DNA from: Merluccius polli
Lineage: Eukaryota; Chordata; Actinopteri; Gadiformes; Merlucciidae
Length of the DNA: 64,000 bases
Direction: 5' to 3'
NCBI GenBank assembly: GCA_030340625.1
Contig: JAOPHQ010001753.1
Span: 63,408 to 127,407 of the forward strand
Under the pieces are notes generated by a model. That model did no database searches. It was not told the origin of the DNA and saw nothing but the letters and a program-made list of their open reading frames with translations. Numbering within the stretch: the first letter of the stretch is position 1; the number at the start of each line of letters is the position of its first letter. A program made the translations under genes and the position numbers. Below are positions 25,130 through 38,579 of this stretch, in pieces.

Positions 25130-25418
25130 GACAGGATATGCGAGGACTTGACGACGTTTGGCCGACATCATCATGACATCATCATCATCATGACATCATC
25201 ATCATCATCATCATCATGACATCATCATCATCATGACATCAGCCTCTCACCCCCTCGGTGAGGAGGAGCCTCCCGGAGCAGGAGCTGGTGGTGAAGAAGT
25301 CCTCACAGCCGTTCAGCAGCGCCACAACGCGGCTGACGTCCGCGTCCACGCGGCCTTTCTTACTCACGTCGACCTTGTTCTGGCTCTGCTTCTTCCACTG
25401 GCTGAATGCAGTCGCCAT
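23316..25418 (-). CDS. tyw3: tRNA wybutosine-synthesizing protein 3 (tRNA(Phe) 7-aminocarboxypropylwyosine N4-methyltransferase)
   Basis: TYW3 methylates the N4 position of the tricyclic guanosine at position 37 of tRNA-Phe, a step in wybutosine synthesis, using S-adenosylmethionine. Exons on the minus strand: 25418-25251, 25054-24974, 24830-24732, 24289-24218, 24133-24000, 23586-23316. Phases agree, giving 274 aa (human about 259). Motifs in order: MATAFSQWKKQ and KGRVDADV; FFTTSSCSGR (the family's S-C-x-G-R motif); WLFVSHQ; LKFEPFVLHVQCRRLEDAQL; NSGLRNSGLTVGK; AVRSTHGLEVPLSHQG; VQIANQKMEEN. The last exon adds a charged tail with runs of E and R. The gene is head-to-head with cryz, a neighbour pair also found in human. 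Repeats fill most introns. Confidence 0.95.
24303..24610. repeat. 36-base minisatellite in tyw3 intron
   Basis: About eight copies with GAAGAGACTAGAGACCCCAC and CAGCTGAGGAGGTTTA. The unit is 12 codons long and leaves the minus strand open, but it sits between two well-supported tyw3 exons and is intronic. A (GACA)n run lies at 24667-24720. Confidence 0.92.
24833..24905. repeat. (CA)n microsatellite abutting a tyw3 acceptor
   Basis: On the transcript strand this is (TG)n running directly into TAG at the acceptor of exon 24830-24732. Confidence 0.95.
25056..25126. repeat. (CA)n microsatellite abutting a tyw3 acceptor
   Basis: On the transcript strand, (TG)n running into TCAG before exon 25054-24974. 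A (CAT)n run (25165-25245) lies just after the donor of exon 1, and a (GAT)n run lies at 24925-24965. Confidence 0.93.
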
Positions 25419-26143
25419 AGTGACATGCAGGCACTATAACGTCCTGGGAAACGCCGACAGCAGAAGCGCAACCTGGGCTTAGTGGACGCTGTGTTGACAT
25501 GCTGTACGGAAGCCGACGCAGGCCAGTTTGGTTGGTGGTTGCGCCATCATGTGGTTTGAAAAAGCCTTTTTATTACACCAGTAGTTACGTAGGGCAAAAG
25601 ACATGAGTTTCAAACACAACAATTCAACCTTGCACTACGTCATTTCAACATTAAATGCATTTTAATGTGCGTTACACACCGTGGTTTTTGTTGCCACTAT
25701 ATTATGTATGCTACTATATTTGACATCGCCTCTGGAAACGTCCACCCAAGTAAAGGCGCTCAAAGTCCAACTCGTGGTGAGCCATGGACTCGTCTTGAAC
25801 GCAACTCATACAACAGCTTCTGGAATAAACCACTACTAAGGCAGGTGGGGTGTGTTCTCACAGTAGGGTACATAATACAGGTAAAACTACACTTTGAATT
25901 GAACAAATCTTAAGTCGTATCAGTGAAAAGTTACGTGTCAAAAAAATTAATAGGGCATTGTCTAATAATAATAATTAATTAATACGGCAGACACTAAACT
26001 ATACTGTGGACCTTAGCACCCCTGTAGTTTTAACGCACCAGGGACGCAGGGACTGTGGAAAGGGTCGGACTTGAGGGAGCGCTAAATTCACATTACAAAC
26101 TATTGAACGCTGAATACACTGAGTGTTAAACATCTCTGCAGGC
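25419..26143. promoter_or_regulatory. Bidirectional tyw3/cryz promoter interval
   Basis: Only 725 bases separate the divergent start codons. The segment nearest tyw3 is CpG-containing, and a likely acceptor (CTCTGCAG at 26133-26140) sits just before the cryz ATG, so cryz has an untranslated first exon within this interval. No TATA box at a credible position was recognised. Nothing else is seen here. Confidence 0.55.
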
Positions 26144-29100
26144 ATGGCGACCTCCGGGGTCATGAAGGCGATCCGCGTCTCGGAGTTCGGAGGCCCGTCG
26201 GTCCTCAGGCTGCTGGCCGACCTTCCCGTCCCGACGCCGGGGAAGCGGCAGGTGAGAGGGGTCCCCCTGCTGGGTAATGTCCCCCTGCTGGATAATGTCC
26301 CTCTGCTGGGTAATGCCCCTCTGCTGTTTAGATATGAGGTAGATAGAAACTATAAGTTAGTTCTAGATATGAGGTAGATAGAAACTATAAGTTAGTTCTA
26401 GATATGAGGTAGATAGAAACTATAAGTTAGTTCTAGATATGAGGTAGATAGAAACTATAGTTCTAGATATGAGGTAGATAGAAACTATAAGTTAGTTCTA
26501 GATATGAGGTAGATAGAAACTATAAGTTAGTTCTAGATATGAGGTAGATAGAAACTATAAGTTAGTTCTAGATATGAGGTAGATAGAAACTATAGTTCTA
26601 GATATGAGGTAGATAGAAACTATAAGTTAGTTCTAGATATGAGGTAGATAGAAACTAGAAGTTAGTTATAGATATGAGGTAGATAGAAACTAGAAGTTAG
26701 TTATAGATATGAGGTAGATAGAAACTGGAAGTTAGTTATAGATATGAGGTAGATAGAAACTGGAAGTTAGTTCTAGATATGAGGTAGATAGAAACTATAA
26801 GTTAGTTCTAGATATGAGGTAGATAGAAACTATAAGTTAGTTCTAGATATGAGGTAGATAGAAACTAAGTTAGTTCTAGATATGAGGTAGATAGAAACTG
26901 GAAGTTAGTTCTAGATATGAGGTAGATAGAAACTATAAGTTAGTTCTAGATATGAGGTAGATAGAAACTATAAGTTAGTTCTAGATATGAGGTAGATAGA
27001 AACTAAGTTAGTTCTAGATATGAGGTAGATAGAAACTAGAAGTTAGTTCTAGATATGAGGTAGATAGAAACTATAAGTTAGTTCTAGATATGAGGTAGAT
27101 AGAAACTATAAGTTAGTTCTAGATATGAGGTAGATAGAAACTATAGTTCTAGATATGAGGTAGATAGAAACTATAAGTTAGTTCTAGATATGAGGTAGAT
27201 AGAAACTATAGTTCTAGATATGAGGTAGATAGAAACTATAAGTTAGTTCTAGATATGAGGTAGATAGAAACTATAAGTTAGTTCTAGATATGAGGTAGAT
27301 AGAAACTATAAGTTAGTTCTAGATATGAGGTAGATAGAAACTAGTGTTGCACCGATACCGATACTAGTATCGGGAGGGGCCCCGATACCGCACTAAAATG
27401 CTGGCATCGGTATCGACGAGTACGAACAAATAATGCGCCGATGCCATTTACAGATACTAATATGAAACTTGGAACGCAGCGCCTTGTGTCTTTCTGTGCG
27501 TTCACACCGAAAGCGCACAAAGAGGAATCCTCCTTGTCCACTCCACCTAAGGCCGTGTTCACACCTGGCGTTTTATTTGTTCTGCCAGCGCTCTTTCTAC
27601 ATTGTATTCCTATGTAGCAGAGCGCTTTTGGAAAACGGCGCCGGCGTTTTTTTAAACGCCACTCTCGGCGCTTTCTTCTCCCGCACCGAGCGTAAAAAAA
27701 AGTTGAAAAAAGTTCGACTGTCAGAAAAAAAGCGCCCGACGTCAGGCGCTTTTTTGACAGCTGATCAATCACAGTACGCCGCAAATCGCGCATCATCGAA
27801 ACGAAGCTCCTGGACTATGATGCTCGGCACCTCGCTGCTGCCTTCCCCGAGTGATATCTGCACACACAAACGTGCAGGTACACGACTCTCCTCGTCGTCA
27901 GTTAGGGCCAATGCAAGCGCCAATCGCCTGTTTCTAGCCATTTAACAACGATGGGTAGCCTGGATACGTAGTAGGCGAGTAACGTCGGGGTCTAGAGTGG
28001 GTTCGTTGCTAGGCGATAGAAAAAACTCGCTCGCCGTTTTTAGGACAAAAAGCGCTGCCAGCTTTTTTTGTTGTTGAAAAAGCGGTCGGCTCAACTTTTC
28101 CCTATCACAAAAAACGCCAGGTGTGAACACGCCCTAAGTCGCTTTTGTCGCTTCTGTCCCCCTTCAGAATGTTCGTTCTTGCTTTTTTTTTTATTTAAAA
28201 GGCCAGCGCACCACACGCGCTAAACACCACCACGCAACTACTGCTGTAGCACAGCCCATTTACCGACATCGTTGATCACGGAAAGTTACTTGATAAAGTC
28301 ATTAAAAACAGAATTACTCCGATTGGCTGGAGAGTGTAGGTTAAAAAGTGTTTATTTACACCATCTTTGATTTACACCTAGGAAAGACGTTGACGCTATG
28401 AAGACGCTATGGCCACGTTGCTTGGCAACGCCTGCATACGGGAGATATTAAATAGTCTGCTCGACTTGTAAAAATAAAAAAAACCCTCACGATTTCAACT
28501 CTAAAACACATTAAAGTATTATTAATTGATTACATATTTCATTCTTTCGTAAGTGACCATGGTACTTCGCGGAAGCAACCCTCCGCTTCGCGTCGGACGG
28601 TTCACGCCTCCGCGTCGTCCATTCATTTCTGTTAATGGACACCTCGTCGGGTTACTCCCCAATCATATTTACGGAAATGATCATCCCAAATAAACACCGA
28701 TTTTGCCAAATGTAATGTTGTCAAATCATAGAGGACATCATAGAGGACATCAGAGACATTCTCTCCCTTCACTCACTGCACTCACTGCAGTTATTTTTGC
28801 CACTGCTCGTTTTAGTTTTTTCAATGTGGATTTTGGAGTTGTAACTTGTTGCCATAGGACACCTTTTATTTATTTTATTTTATTTATTTTACCCTGGCTG
28901 CACTTAGAGGAGTGCACATCAGCCTAGACCTTACAGGAGGAAGTCATTTCTTGCAATTCTGATTTGTTCTTACCTCAGATAGGCCTTAATGCCATGCACT
29001 CTCTACCTCATATGTATATTATTTCTTATTTTAATTTAATGTAACTTCTTGTTGCACTACGATTTACATGTTGTAATTACATGGATATTGCACTATTTTG

Positions 29101-29244
29101 GCATATTCAATTATTGTCACCCATAACAGGTAGGCAATAAAAAAGTTCTTCTGGATTTACTGTGTATTCCTGACCAAGCCATGATAGCAATGATTTTACA
29201 TCCAAGTGAGTATGCAGTTCTTTAGTATTAGAAGAAAAAAAGCT

Positions 29245-29313
<69 letters not shown>

Positions 29314-32300
29314 TTATTTTTTTCTCCAAACGGCGTGGTATCGGTATGGTATCAGTATCGGCCGATACTGCACAGCCGGGTATCGGTATCGGTATCGGGG
29401 GCCAAAAAATGGTATCGGTGCAACACTAATAGAAACTAGAAGTTAGTTATAGATATGAGGTAGATAGAAACTGGAAGTTAGTTCTAGATATGAGGTAGAT
29501 AGAAACTGGAAGTTAGTTCTAGATATGAGGTAGATAGAAACTATAAGTTAGTTCTAGATATGAGGTAGATAGAAACTATAAGTTAGTTCTAGATATGAGG
29601 TAGATAGAAACTAAGTTAGTTCTAGATATGAGGTAGATATAAACTAGAAGTTAGTTCTAGATATGAGGTAGATAGAAACTAGAAGTTAGTTCTAGATATG
29701 AGGTAGATAGAAACTAGAAGTTAGTTATAGATATGAGGTAGATAGAAACTGGAAGTTAGTTATAGATATGAGGTAGATAGAAACTGGAAGTTAGTTATAG
29801 ATATGAGGTAGATAGAAACTATAAGTTAGTTCTAGATATGAGGTAGATAGAAACTATAAGTTAGTTCTAGATATGAGGTAGATAGAAACTAAGTTAGTTC
29901 TAGATATGAGGTAGATAGAAACTATAAGTTAGTTCTAGATATGAGGTAGATAGAAACTAGAAGTTAGTTCTAGATATGAGGTAGATAGAAACTAAGTTAG
30001 TTCTAGATATGAGGTAGATAGAAACTATAAGTTAGTTCTAGATATGAGGTAGATAGAAACTAGAAGTTAGTTCTAGATATGAGGTAGATAGAAACTAAGT
30101 TAGTTCTAGATATGAGGTAGATAGAAACTATAAGTTAGTTCTAGATATGAGGTAGATAGAAACTAGAAGATAGTTATAGATATGAGGGTAGATAGAAACT
30201 ATAAGTTAGATCTAGATATGTGGTAGATAAAAACTATAAGTTAGATCTAGATATGAGGTAGATAGAAACTATAGTTCTAGATATGAGGTAGATAGAAACT
30301 ATAAGTTAGTTCTAGATATGAGGTAGATAGAAACTAGAAGTTAGTTCTAGATATGAGGTAGATAGAAACTAGAAGTTAGTTCTAGATATGAGGTAGATAG
30401 AAACTAGAAGTTAGTTATAGATATGAGGTAGATAGAAACTGGAAGTTAGTTCTAGATATGAGGTAGATAGAAACTATAAGTTAGTTCTAGATATGAGGTA
30501 GATAGAAACTGGAAGTTAGTTATAGATATGAGGTAGATAGAAACTATAAGTTAGTTCTAGATATGAGGTAGATAGAAACTATAAGTTAGTTCTAGATATG
30601 AGGTAGATAGAAACTAAGTTAGTTCTAGATATGAGGTAGATAGAAACTATAAGTTAGTTCTAGATATGAGGTAGATAGAAACTAGAAGTTAGTTCTAGAT
30701 ATGAGGTAGATAGAAACTAAGTTAGTTCTAGATATGAGGTAGATAGAAACTATAAGTTAGTTCTAGATATGAGGTAGATAGAAACTAGAAGTTAGTTCTA
30801 GATATGAGGTAGATAGAAACTAAGTTAGTTCTAGATATGAGGTAGATAGAAACTATAAGTTAGTTCTAGATATGAGGTAGATAGAAACTAGAAGATAGTT
30901 ATAGATATGAGGTAGATAGAAACTATAAGTTAGATCTAGATATGAGGTAGATAGAAACTAGAAGTTAGTTCTAGATATGAGGTAGATAGAAACTATAAGT
31001 TAGTTCTAGATATGAGGTAGATAGAAACTGGAAGTTAGTTATAGATATGAGGTAGATAGAAACTATAAGTTAGTTCTAGATATGAGGTAGATAGAAACTA
31101 TAAGTTAGTTCTAGATATGAGGTAGATAGAAACTAAGTTAGTTCTAGATATGAGGTAGATAGAAACTATAAGTTAGTTCTAGATATGAGGTAGATAGAAA
31201 CTAGAAGTTAGTTCTAGATATGAGGTAGATAGAAACTAAGTTAGTTCTAGATATGAGGTAGATAGAAACTATAAGTTAGTTCTAGATATGAGGTAGATAG
31301 AAACTAGAAGTTAGTTCTAGATATGAGGTAGATAGAAACTAAGTTAGTTCTAGATATGAGGTAGATAGAAACTATAAGTTAGTTCTAGATATGAGGTAGA
31401 TAGAAACTAAGTTAGTTCTAGATATGAGGTAGATAGAAACTAGAAGTTAGTTATAGATATGAGGTAGATAGAAACTGGAAGTTAGTTCTAGATATGAGGT
31501 AGATAGAAACTATAAGTTAGTTCTAGATATGAGGTAGATAGAAACTGGAAGTTAGTTATAGATATGAGGTAGATAGAAACTATAAGTTAGTTCTAGATAT
31601 GAGGTAGATAGAAACTATAAGTTAGTTCTAGATATGAGGTAGATAGAAACTAAGTTAGTTGTAGATATGAGGTAGATAGAAACTATAAGTTAGTTCTAGA
31701 TATGAGGTAGATAGAAACTAGAAGTTAGTTCTAGATATGAGGTAGATAGAAACTAAGTTAGTTCTAGATATGAGGTAGATAGAAACTATAAGTTAGTTCT
31801 AGATATGAGGTAGATAGAAACTAGAAGTTAGTTCTAGATATGAGGTAGATAGAAACTAAGTTCTAGATATGAGGTAGATAGAAACTATAAGTTAGTTCTA
31901 GATATGAGGTAGATAGAAACTAGAAGATAGTTATAGATATGAGGTAGATAGAAACTATAAGTTAGATCTAGATATGTGGTAGATAGAAACTATAAGTTAG
32001 ATCTAGATATGAGGTAGATAGAAACTATAGTTCTAGATATGAGGTAGATAGAAACTATAAGTTAGTTCTAGATATGAGGTAGATAGAAACTAGAAGTTAG
32101 TTCTAGATATGAGGTAGATAGAAACTAGAAGTTAGTTCTAGATATGAGGTAGATAGAAACTAGAAGTTAGTTATAGATATGAGGTAGATAGAAACTGGAA
32201 GTTAGTTCTAGATATGAGGTAGATAGAAACTATAAGTTAGTTCTAGATATGAGGTAGATAGAAACTATAAGTTAGTTCTAGATATGAGGTAGATAGAAAC

Positions 32301-35300
32301 TAAGTTAGTTCTAGATATGAGGTAGATAGAAACTATAAGTTAGTTCTAGATATGAGGTAGATAGAAACTAGAAGATAGTTATAGATATGAGGTAGATAGA
32401 AACTATAAGTTAGATCTAGATATGTGGTAAATAGAAACTATAAGTTAGATCTAGATATGAGGTAGATAGAAACTATAGTTCTAGATATGAGGTAGATAGA
32501 AACTATAAGTTAGTTCTAGATATGAGGTAGATAGAAACTAGAAGTTAGTTCTAGATATGAGGTAGATAGAAACTAGAAGTTAGTTCTAGATATGAGGTAG
32601 ATAGAAACTAGAAGTTAGTTATAGATATGAGGTAGATAGAAACTGGAAGTTAGTTCTAGATATGAGGTAGATAGAAACTATAAGTTAGTTCTAGATATGA
32701 GGTAGATAGAAACTATAAGTTAGTTCTAGATATGAGGTAGATAGAAACTAAGTTAGTTCTAGATATGAGGTAGATAGAAACTAGAAGTTAGTTCTGGATA
32801 TGAGGTAGATAGAAACTAGAAGATAGTTATAGATATGAGGTAGATAGAAACTATAAGTTAGATCTAGATATGTGGTAGATAAAAACTATAAGTTAGATCT
32901 AGATATGAGGTAGATAGAAACTATAGTTCTAGATATGAGGTAGATAGAAACTATAAGTTAGTTCTAGATATGAGGTAGATAGAAACTAGAAGTTAGTTCT
33001 AGATATGAGGTAGATAGAAACTAGAAGTTAGTTCTAGATATGAGGTAGATAGAAACTAGAAGTTAGTTATAGATATGAGGTAGATAGAAACTGGAAGTTA
33101 GTTCTAGATATGAGGTAGATAGAAACTATAAGTTAGTTCTAGATATGAGGTAGATAGAAACTGGAAGTTAGTTATAGATATGAGGTAGATAGAAACTATA
33201 AGTTAGTTCTAGATATGAGGTAGATAGAAACTATAAGTTAGTTCTAGATATGAGGTAGATAGAAACTAAGTTAGTTCTAGATATGAGGTAGATAGAAACT
33301 ATAAGTTAGTTCTAGATATGAGGTAGATAGAAACTAGAAGTTAGTTCTAGATATGAGGTAGATAGAAACTAAGTTAGTTCTAGATATGAGGTAGATAGAA
33401 ACTATAAGTTAGTTCTAGATATGAGGTAGATAGAAACTATAAGTTAGTTCTAGATATGAGGTAGATAGAAACTAAGTTAGTTCTAGATATGAGGTAGATA
33501 GAAACTATAAGTTAGTTCTAGATATGAGGTAGATAGAAACTGGAAGTTAGTTATAGATATGAGGTAGATAGAAACTATAAGTTAGTTCTAGATATGAGGT
33601 AGATAGAAACTAGAAGTTAGTTCTAGATATGAGGTAGATAGAAACTAAGTTAGTTCTAGATATGAGGTAGATAGAAACTATAAGTTAGTTCTAGATATGA
33701 GGTAGATAGAAACTAGAAGTTAGTTCTAGATATGAGGTAGATAGAAACTAAGTTAGTTCTAGATATGAGGTAGATAGAAACTATAAGTTAGTTCTAGATA
33801 TGAGGTAGATAGAAACTAGAAGTTAGTTCTAGATATGAGGTAGATAGAAACTAAGTTAGTTCTAGATATGAGGTAGATAGAAACTATAAGTTAGTTCTAG
33901 ATATGAGGTAGATAGAAACTAAGTTAGTTCTAGATATGAGGTAGATAGAAACTAGAAGTTAGTTATAGATATGAGGTAGATAGAAACTGGAAGTTAGTTC
34001 TAGATATGAGGTAGATAGAAACTATAAGTTAGTTCTAGATATGAGGTAGATAGAAACTGGAAGTTAGTTATAGATATGAGGTAGATAGAAACTATAAGTT
34101 AGTTCTAGATATGAGGTAGATAGAAACTATAAGTTAGTTCTAGATATGAGGTAGATAGAAACTAAGTTAGTTCTAGATATGAGGTAGATAGAAACTATAA
34201 GTTAGTTCTAGATATGAGGTAGATAGAAACTAGAAGTTAGTTCTAGATATGAGGTAGATAGAAACTAAGTTAGTTCTAGATATGAGGTAGATAGAAACTA
34301 TAAGTTAGTTCTAGATATGAGGTAGATAGAAACTAGAAGTTAGTTCTAGATATGAGGTAGATAGAAACTAAGTTAGTTCTAGATATGAGGTAGATAGAAA
34401 CTATAAGTTAGTTCTAGATATGAGGTAGATAGAAACTAGAAGATAGTTATAGATATGAGGTAGATAGAAACTATAAGTTAGATCTAGATATGTGGTAGAT
34501 AGAAACTATAAGTTAGATCTAGATATGAGGTAGATAGAAACTATAGTTCTAGATATGAGGTAGATAGAAACTATAAGTTAGTTCTAGATATGAGGTAGAT
34601 AGAAACTAGAAGTTAGTTCTAGATATGAGGTAGATAGAAACTAGAAGTTAGTTCTAGATATGAGGTAGATAGAAACTAGAAGTTAGTTATAGATATGAGG
34701 TAGATAGAAACTGGAAGTTAGTTCTAGATATGAGGTAGATAGAAACTATAAGTTAGTTCTAGATATGAGGTAGATAGAAACTATAAGTTAGTTCTAGATA
34801 TGAGGTAGATAGAAACTAAGTTAGTTCTAGATATGAGGTAGATAGAAACTATAAGTTAGTTCTAGATATGAGGTAGATAGAAACTAGAAGATAGTTATAG
34901 ATATGAGGTAGATAGAAACTATAAGTTAGATCTAGATATGTGGTAAATAGAAACTATAAGTTAGATCTAGATATGAGGTAGATAGAAACTATAGTTCTAG
35001 ATATGAGGTAGATAGAAACTATAAGTTAGTTCTAGATATGAGGTAGATAGAAACTAGAAGTTAGTTCTAGATATGAGGTAGATAGAAACTAGAAGTTAGT
35101 TCTAGATATGAGGTAGATAGAAACTAGAAGTTAGTTATAGATATGAGGTAGATAGAAACTGGAAGTTAGTTCTAGATATGAGGTAGATAGAAACTATAAG
35201 TTAGTTCTAGATATGAGGTAGATAGAAACTATAAGTTAGTTCTAGATATGAGGTAGATAGAAACTAAGTTAGTTCTAGATATGAGGTAGATAGAAACTAG

Positions 35301-36969
35301 AAGTTAGTTCTAGATATGAGGTAGAAACTAGAAGTTAGTTCTAGATATGAGGTAGATAGAAACTAAGTTAGTTCTAGATATGAGGTAGATAGAAACTATA
35401 AGTTAGTTCTAGATATGAGGTAGATAGAAACTATAAGTTAGTTCTAGATATGAGGTAGATAGAAACTAAGTTAGTTCTAGATATGAGGTAGATAGAAACT
35501 ATAAGTTAGTTCTAGATATGAGGTAGATAGAAACTATAAGTTAGTTCTAGATATGAGGTAGATAGAAACTATAAGTTAGTTCTAGATATGAGGTAGATAG
35601 AAACTAGAAGTTAGTTATAGATATGAGGTAGATAGAAACTGGAAGTTAGTTATAGATATGAGGTAGATAGAAACTGGAAGTTAGTTATAGATATGAGGTA
35701 GATAGAAACTATAAGTTAGTTCTAGATATGAGGTAGATAGAAACTATAAGTTAGTTCTAGATATTAGGTAGATAGAAACTAAGTTAGTTCTAGATATGAG
35801 GTAGATAGAAACTAGAAGTTAGTTCTAGATATGAGGTAGATAGAAACTATAAGTTAGTTCTAGATATGAGGTAGATAGAAACTAGAAGTTAGTTATAGAT
35901 ATGAGGTAGATAGAAACTGGAAGTTAGTTCTAGATATGAGGTAGATAGAAACTGGAAGTTAGTTCTAGATATGAGGTAGATAGAAACTATAAGTTAGTTC
36001 TAGATATGAGGTAGATAGAAACTATAAGTTAGTTCTAGATATGAGGTAGATAGAAACTAGAAGTTAGTTCTAGATATGAGGTGGATAGAAACTAGAAGTT
36101 AGTTCTAGATATGAGGTAGATAGAAACTGGAAGCTGCTTCACTGTGATTGCTTGAGCCCTGGGAACAGTGAGCAGGTCTCTAGTTCTGTTCTAGCCTGTT
36201 CTAGGCGGCTCAGAACAGACAAGCAGATCACAGTAGATGAACTGTTTAGTAATGTATAAACTATGAAGTCATATTTTGAATATTCTCTGTCAGACAGAAA
36301 GCGGTGCAGAGTCAGAGTCACCCCATACATGTACATATTATTTACCCCACTGCATTACTCAATACTAGATGATGATGAAATCAACTTTATGACAGACCAC
36401 ATTTGATGTCCAGCGGTATATTTAGGATATATTTCATCTCCTGGCATGTTGCCAGGTGCTGATCCGTGTGCGTGCGTGCGGGGTCAACCCAGTGGAGGCT
36501 TATATCCGCGCCGGGACGTACGCCCGCCGGCCCGCCCTGCCCTACACCCCCGGGTCCGACGTGGCTGGAGAGGTGCAGGGAGTAGGGGAGGAAGTGACAT
36601 CATTCAAGGTACAGAAGGCCACTTCTTGTTAGGGAGATGTAGGATACCACTGGGTGTGTGTCTCTCCTCCTCCTCCTCCTCCTCCTCCTCCTCCTCCTCC
36701 TCCTCCTCCTCCTCCTCCTCCTCCCTTCCTCTCCTCTCTTCTTTTCCTCATCCTCCTCCTCTCTTCCTCTCCTCCTCTTCTCTTCTCTTCCTCGCTTTCT
36801 CTCTTCCTCTCCTCTCCTCCTCTCTTCCTCCCCTGCACATCTGCCTCCTCCTGCTTTCCTCTCTTCTCCTCCGCTGTTCTCCTCTCCTTCTCTCCTCCTC
36901 CTCCTCCTCCTCCTCCTCCTCCTCCTCCTCCTCCTCCTCCTCTCCAAATCCTACAGTTCACATGCTACA

Positions 36970-37011
<42 letters not shown>

Positions 37012-37407
37012 GGAGGAGAGTTGGTGTTCACCACGGCTACAGACAGTGGCGGGTATGCAGAGTACGCGCTGGCAGGGGAGGAGTGTGTGTTCAGACTCCC
37101 TGCTGGGCGGAGCCCCGAGGAGGGAGCCGCCCTGGGGGTCCCCTACTGCACTGCCTACCGAGCACTGGTCACCAAGTATATCTCTATATATTCTGTATTT
37201 TATATTCTGTAGGTGGGTCTATATATTCTATATTTTATATTCTGTAGGTGGGTCTATATATTCTATATTTTATATGTGTGTGTATGTCTAACAGTATAAT
37301 GTATGTGTATGTATAAGCAGTATAATGTGTGTGTGTTGTGTCTACAGAGCTCATGCTAAAGCCGGAGAAACTGTTCTTATCCATGGAGCCAGCGGAGGGG
37401 TGAGAGA

Positions 37408-37489
<82 letters not shown>

Positions 37490-38547
37490 GTTGTATTCTA
37501 TAGGTGGGTATATAAATTCTATATTTTATATGCTATAGGTAGGTCTATATATTTAATATATTCAGGTGGGTCTATATATTCTTTAGGTGGGTCTATATAT
37601 TCTATAGATATTCTATAGCTGGGTCTATATATTCTATAGGTGGGTCTATATATTCTATAGGTGGGTTTATATATTCTTTAGGTGGGTCTATATATTCTAT
37701 AGATATTCTATAGCTGGGTCTATATATTCTATAGGTGGGTCTATATATTCTATAGGTGGGTCTATATATTCTATAGATATTCTATAGCTGGGTCTATATA
37801 TTCTATAGGTGGGTCTATATATTCTATAGGTGGGTCTATATATTCTATAGATATTCTATAGCTGGGTCTATATATTCTATAGGTGGGTCTATATATTCTA
37901 TAGATATTCTATAGCTGGGTCTATATATTCTATAGGTGGGTCTATATATTCTATAGATATTCTATAGCTGGGTCTATATATTCTATAGATATTCTATAGC
38001 TGGGTCTATATATTCTATAGGTGGGTCTATATATTCTGTATTTTATATTCTATAGGTGGGTCTATATATTCTGTATTTTATATTCTATAGGTGGGTCTAT
38101 ATATTCTATATGTGGGTCTATATATTCTATATATTCTATAGGTGGGTCTATATATTCTATAGGTGGGTCTATATATTCTGTATTTTATATTCTATAGGTG
38201 GGTCTATATATTCTATAGGTGGGTCTATCTATTCTATAGGTGGGTCTATATAGTCTGTATTTTATATTCTATAGGTGGGTCTATATATTCTTTAGGTGGG
38301 TCTATATATTCTATATATTCTATAGGTGGGTCTATATATTCTATATTTTATATTCTATAGGTGGGTATAGCAGCGTGCCAGCTGGGCCGTTCCCTGGGCC
38401 TCAGAGTACTCGGGACGGCCGGGACCCAGGGGGGGCTGGACCTCGTCCTCCAACACGGGGCTCATCTGGCCTTTAACCACCGAGAGGAGGACTACACACA
38501 TAAGATCCTGGTACACACACACACACAAGATCCTGGTACACGCACAA

Positions 38548-38579
<32 letters not shown>

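Noticed and set aside
27341..27945. Open frames of about 150 codons on both strands
   Set aside because: They lie in transposon terminal repeats and a nested MITE and have no transposase motif.
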